NCBI RefSeq assembly: GCF_019112545.1
Contig: NW_025064900.1
Location: 141,897 to 205,896 of the forward strand
Reading direction: 5' to 3'
DNA length: 64,000 nucleotides
From: Guyanagaster necrorhizus
Taxonomy: Eukaryota > Basidiomycota > Agaricomycetes > Agaricales > Physalacriaceae
The notes beneath the pieces are model-generated. The model did no database searches. It had not been told where the DNA came from and was given only the letters and a program-made list of their open reading frames with translations. Positions 60,148 through 64,000 of this stretch are shown piece after piece; the first letter of the stretch is position 1; every line of letters starts with the position of its first letter. Both the position numbers and the translations under genes were made by a program.

Positions 60148-62791
60148 ATGGTTTCCCCCCTCTTTTATCTGCTCACTCTGACTCTCCTTCTCTCCTGTTC
60201 TCGCGCCCTGCGGCAGGGAACTATTGGCCCTGTGGGGGACCTCGTCATCTCCAATGGAAACGTCAATCCCGATGGCTTTGAACGCCTCGCTGCATTAGCA
60301 AACTCGCAGATAGATGGCACCCTCATTAGAGGAAACAAGGTTGGCCTCTCAACTGCTCGTCTACAATATTGCTTACGGAGGTTCTGTCCAGGGCGATACA
60401 TTCAAAATCAATGTCGTCAATCGGCTCAATAACAACACTATATTGCAGAGCACTTCTATCGTACGCTTGTTCTCTGCTACACGATCTTTATATCTCATGC
60501 GCCTTCCTCTAGCACTGGCACGGACTCTTCCAGAAAGGTACTGGCTGGGCTGACGGTCCAGCCTTTGTGGACCAGGTAATCTGTTCACAACTGCTCGTTG
60601 CCATTGTTAATCTCGACCAGTGCCCTATCGTGAAAGGAGACTCGTTCCTATACACTTTCAATCCTATTAACCAAGCGGGAACATTCTGGTACCACTCTCA
60701 TTTGGGTATGAATTTTCTGTGGTATGAAATGTAATAATGACAATGACTCCAGCTACTCAATACTGTGACGGCCTTCGCGGGCCTTTGGTCATCTATGACC
60801 CCAACGATCCACATGCCGACCTATACGATGTTGATGATGGTACGCAAGCACGCTTTCTTGTTTGAATTGCAACATGACTCTGCCGCAGATAGTACTAGTA
60901 TCTTGACGTTGTCGGACTGGTATCACACACCTGCCAAACAATTGACTTTCCCGTAAGCTTATTTCTCACCTATCATGTTGACATGGCGGCTAATGATCAG
61001 CATGTAGTACTCTGGACGCAGTGCTCATCAACGGAATGGGACGGTACGAACTAATTTAACGTCTGGGATTTGGAAGCAGAACGGTGATTGGCGACTTAGA
61101 TGGAGCGGAAATCCAACGCATGATTTAGCCGTCGTAAACGTCACTCAAGGAACACGGTACATGTTCTTTGTTTGTCTTTCAGTGTCTGTCTCATGGATTC
61201 GACGTAGATATCGCATTCGGATGGTCAATATCGGATGTGACGCGGCGTATACCGTCTCTATTGACAGTCACTTGATGTGAATTTCCTGTGTTTTTTTTTC
61301 ACCTTCAATGATTCTGTTATTTATCGGTGATGCGCAGGACAATTATCGAAGCAGATGGTGTGAATCTCGTCCCGTACACTGTCGATGGAATCCAAATCTT
61401 TGCAGGTTTGTTCTTTTTGTCGCCGTGTTCCGAAAATAAGGACTAACTAACTTTTATTCCTCTTCAGCTCAGCGATACTCGTTTGTCGTTCGTTTCTTCA
61501 TCTCATTTTTTTCTTTCAAATATACCAGAATTACTGACACATGTCCCAGCTAAACGCGAATCAGCCGATTGGTAACTACTGTACATCCGCCTTTCTTTGT
61601 ATGAGAAAGCACCCACTGACGCCGTCATGTTAAGGGATCCGCGCCAACCCCAGCGTTGGTACACAGGGTTTTAGTGGCGGTATCAACTCTGCTATCCTCC
61701 GATATAACGGAGCCAATAATGTAGAACCCGACATTTTAAATATCACGAGTGTACTGAGCATGAATGAGACCCAGATGACGGTACGTCCTTTAACCCTATG
61801 TAAGATTCCCACCTAGACTAACGAACTTCAATCTGAAAGCCTCTTGAGAATCCAGGAGCCGTAAGTCTAATGTCCTGACCTGATCCATGGCTTTAACCCG
61901 GATGTAGCCCGGATCACCTGAAATCGGAGGCGTCGACGTCGCCCTTAATCTAGTCTTCGCCTTTGTATGTCTTCCATTCTGTTCATATTTCACCATCTTC
62001 TCTGACTTCCGGCCAAACAGACGAGCGCCGGAACGTTCACAATCAATGGCGTCCAATTTATTCCCCCGACAACTCCAGTCCTTTTGCAGATTTTAAGTGG
62101 TGCGGAGAATGTTAATGATATTCTTCCCGAGGGCTCTATCTACGCTCTGCCGCTGAATTCTACAATCGAAATTTCTATGCCAGGCGGTGTCATTGGTGGA
62201 GGGGTGAGTCCCTTTATACATTGTGCGCTATGTTATCCCATGCTCATCTTGTTAATACCAGCATCCGTTCCATCTGCATGGGGTATGTTCTCGTTCGTTC
62301 TTGTTGACTATATGTTCTCAAAAATTTGCTACCATTAGCACAACTTCGACGTCGTCCGAAGTGCTGGTAGTACCGTGTACAACTATGTGAATCCTGTGAG
62401 GCGGGACGTTGTTAATATCGGCACCACGGGAGACAATGTTACGATCCGGTTCACCACCGATAATCCTGGACCTTGGTTCCTTCACTGGTCAGTTGGCTTC
62501 CACGACTGTAGATTGAGAGTGAGCTAACGTCTCTCTGTAGTCACATTGATTGGCACTTGCAGGCGTGCGTCCTCTTATCCTACCCGCTTGCTGACTTGGT
62601 GACAATCTCTTTCGCAGCGGATTCGCCATTGTGTTTGCAGAAGCTACGGAAAGATGGAACTCCACCATCCATCCTACTGGTGTGTTGTATTCTTCTGCTT
62701 TGTGGGCGAGTGTCGTCCTGACTTCAATCCCGAAGGTCAATGGGATGATCTCTGCCCCACATACGACGCCACGCCCAGTGAAGATCTTTAA
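60148..62791 (+). CDS. Laccase (multicopper oxidase, EC 1.10.3.2), 21 exons, intact
   Basis: A secreted blue copper oxidase that oxidises phenols with O2. I read 21 exons: 60148-60339, 60392-60460, 60513-60575, 60621-60705, 60753-60839, 60889-60952, 61008-61043, 61100-61156, 61208-61276, 61338-61405, 61468-61487, 61550-61580, 61635-61780, 61840-61860, 61908-61964, 62021-62203, 62262-62282, 62339-62487, 62543-62566, 62618-62679 and 62736-62791. They give 1560 nt (519 aa), the usual laccase size. All 20 introns are GT-AG, 45-62 nt. A signal peptide spans residues 1 to ~20 ([20 protein letters not shown]). The copper motifs are complete: HWHG at 88-91, HSH at 133-135, HPFHLHGH at 417-424 and [12 protein letters not shown] at 472-483. 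F483, ten residues after C473, is the axial residue linked to high redox potential. N-glycosylation sites are present. A copia element lies 0.9 kb downstream. Confidence 0.96.
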
Positions 62792-63667
62792 GATAGTCCT
62801 GCGTTCCGCGGCGATGTTACATATTTGAATTTACGGATTTATTGGATTTTTTTTTCTCATGGTTCCGGCCTTTAGTGATCGCTGTACTTCGTCTTCATAT
62901 CACATATGTCTTATTGATCTCTCCTTTATTATGAGAAAAGCTTTTTCTCATATACTCTGCTTTGATGTTGGCGGTAAGAGCCATGCGCGCAAACGTAAGA
63001 AAATTCCAATAGGATGGGACGAGCGCGATACGTCAAGAGCGGTGACCACAACGGCCAGTACAATGTTCAGCCTTCACTCTGACAAAGAAGGCGGTACCAT
63101 AGCATGCCCGAGTCTAACCAAGACTCCCCGTTCTTCTGGGAGATGGTTCTGAGTTGGCCATATGGCAAATTAGCCACCCCTGGAAACTCTCGCCGCTTTC
63201 AGGCTTCAGCTGCTGCTCAATCTATTCGACGCTGTAAGTATTTACAGACATAGCTTCAATGCTGGATCAAGGAAGATGGAAAGTGTTGCAAATTCCATTC
63301 CCCGTCATGATGGCCCACCAAAGAGACCTTGTTTCCTGGGATGTGTTCACCGGTTTAGCAGTGGCATCCCTGTTTGTAGGAAGAGCCATGACTAATAGTC
63401 TTGGGAGAATGGTGAAAGCAGTATCTGACAGGTAACGTCACGTGGTACAAAGGGCGAGCATTCACCACCGCGGCGGGCGGAGATCCAGCAAACATGGGGT
63501 GATCGGACAAAGACGCGGCTGGAGAAAGTAATGTCATGAACAGATCCACCTTCTTGGATCTTTCAAACAAAAGGGCGACTTCTGTCATGAGAACTTTCAT
63601 GCTGAGCATTCTATAATTTCGAAAGTCAAGTGTAATGCATGACTACAAGTGTGGAAATGAAAGGGAG
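62792..63667. other. Laccase 3' flank, no further gene seen
   Basis: It contains a short T-run at about 62850 and two unassigned frames (62859-63152 plus, 63355-63609 minus). Nothing resembles a known domain. The right end abuts the copia LTR, preceded by gggag. Confidence 0.35.
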
Positions 63668-63876
63668 TGTTGTAAGTAGAGAGCAGAGTAATGTAACAGA
63701 GAACTAGAATTAGCCTCTCGAGAGAGAAACATTCTACTTAAATACATTTTGTATTACTTCGAGATCTTTCTACGAGATACTAAATAAGTCTGGATCACGA
63801 TCCAAGTCAGCTGCTGCTGACTGGCATCATATCTTCGAGTACGTTCTCATACTCGCTCGGGATTGCTATCCCAACA
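63668..63876 (-). repeat. Copia 3' LTR, copy 2
   Basis: A 209-bp copy of the LTR at 21660-21867, with only a few substitutions by eye. Ends are tgttgtaag and gctatcccaaca on the plus strand. CpG sites are mostly retained, so the family is younger than most gypsy pieces here. Confidence 0.85.
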
Positions 63877-64000
63877 CTCCCCCTCAATTCTGAGTTCCTA
63901 GAATACCTGCAGATAGATACTCATGTAATGGTCTTGGTAGGCCTTTAGTGAATATATCCGCTAAGTTCTCTTCTGATGTGCAGTGCTGAACTTTGACTTC
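63877..64000 (-). mobile_element. Ty1/copia polyprotein 3' end, copy 2, cut by window edge
   Basis: An open minus-strand frame from 64000 to the stop at 63884-63886: VKVQHCTSEENLADIFTK, then GLPRPLHEYLSAGILGTQN. This is the conserved RNase H tail of copia Pol (LADIFTKxLP). The visible part has no stops or frameshifts, so the element beyond the window could be complete. Confidence 0.85.

Noticed and set aside
61781..61860. Apparent double frameshift in the laccase after residue ~329
   Set aside because: Choosing the acceptor at 61839 rather than 61816 restores the frame. The sequence actaac before it then serves as the branch site, giving a 59-nt intron and a normal PLENPGA exon.
62262..62338. 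Apparent one-base deletion at the laccase HLHG/HNF splice
   Set aside because: A recount across the line break shows four G residues (catggggtatg), so the exon ends GGG and the intron starts gtatgt. The frame is intact.
1..64000. CRISPR arrays, bacterial operons or ribosomal RNA genes
   Set aside because: No regularly spaced identical repeats, Shine-Dalgarno-linked gene runs or rRNA sequence were seen. The spliced genes show eukaryotic DNA.

Overview
The window looks like nuclear DNA of a mushroom-forming basidiomycete (Agaricomycetes). It has two intact genes rich in 45-62 nt GT-AG introns (a myo-inositol oxygenase and a laccase), remnants of adenylate-forming A-T-TE enzymes and F-box/LRR-like genes of basidiomycete type, chromodomain Ty3/gypsy elements and a Ty1/copia family. 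I cannot name the species.

Layout. 1-6.2 kb: mostly unrecognised sequence around one intact gene, myo-inositol oxygenase (3226-4558, 9 exons, 296 aa). 6.3-21.7 kb: a duplication zone. An LRR-like gene remnant occurs twice in direct orientation (6276-8400 and 18074-19755). A broken adenylation-thiolation-thioesterase (A-T-TE) synthetase lies at 16431-12617 on the minus strand. Two partial copies of its A domain lie at 8395-9362 (direct) and 20520-21659 (inverted). The inverted arms are about 1.1 kb, separated by about 3.7 kb, and enclose the second LRR copy.

21.7-50.1 kb: a nested pile of LTR retrotransposons. A copia 3' end (minus) interrupts the third A-domain copy. It is followed by at least five chromovirus-type gypsy segments (A, B, C, D, F and the 3' piece B'), two full copies and one split inverted piece of a long LTR family (E, about 1.8 kb), and one 1.4 kb LTR-like unit (G). 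Element D (40159-48105) is the only complete copy: two ~517 bp LTRs, a 5-bp target duplication (cttct) and gag-pol with zinc knuckle, RT, RNase H, integrase and chromodomain. The older segments are almost free of CpG, and many stops are TGA where CGA (Arg) is expected, which indicates cytosine methylation followed by deamination.

51-58 kb: remnants of host genes (a CpG-decayed Ser-rich/LRR-like gene and two F-box-like genes) and unrecognised sequence. 60148-62791: an intact laccase (21 exons, 519 aa, all four copper motifs, Phe at the axial position). 63668-64000: the 3' LTR and RNase H end of a second copia copy, running off the window.

The two intact genes act in different pathways (inositol catabolism; secreted phenol oxidation), and nothing in the sequence links them. 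I found no convincing new molecular system. The points of interest are the inverted A-domain duplication, the CpG-decay pattern that orders the nested insertions, and a short repeated motif between the LRR and A-domain copies.
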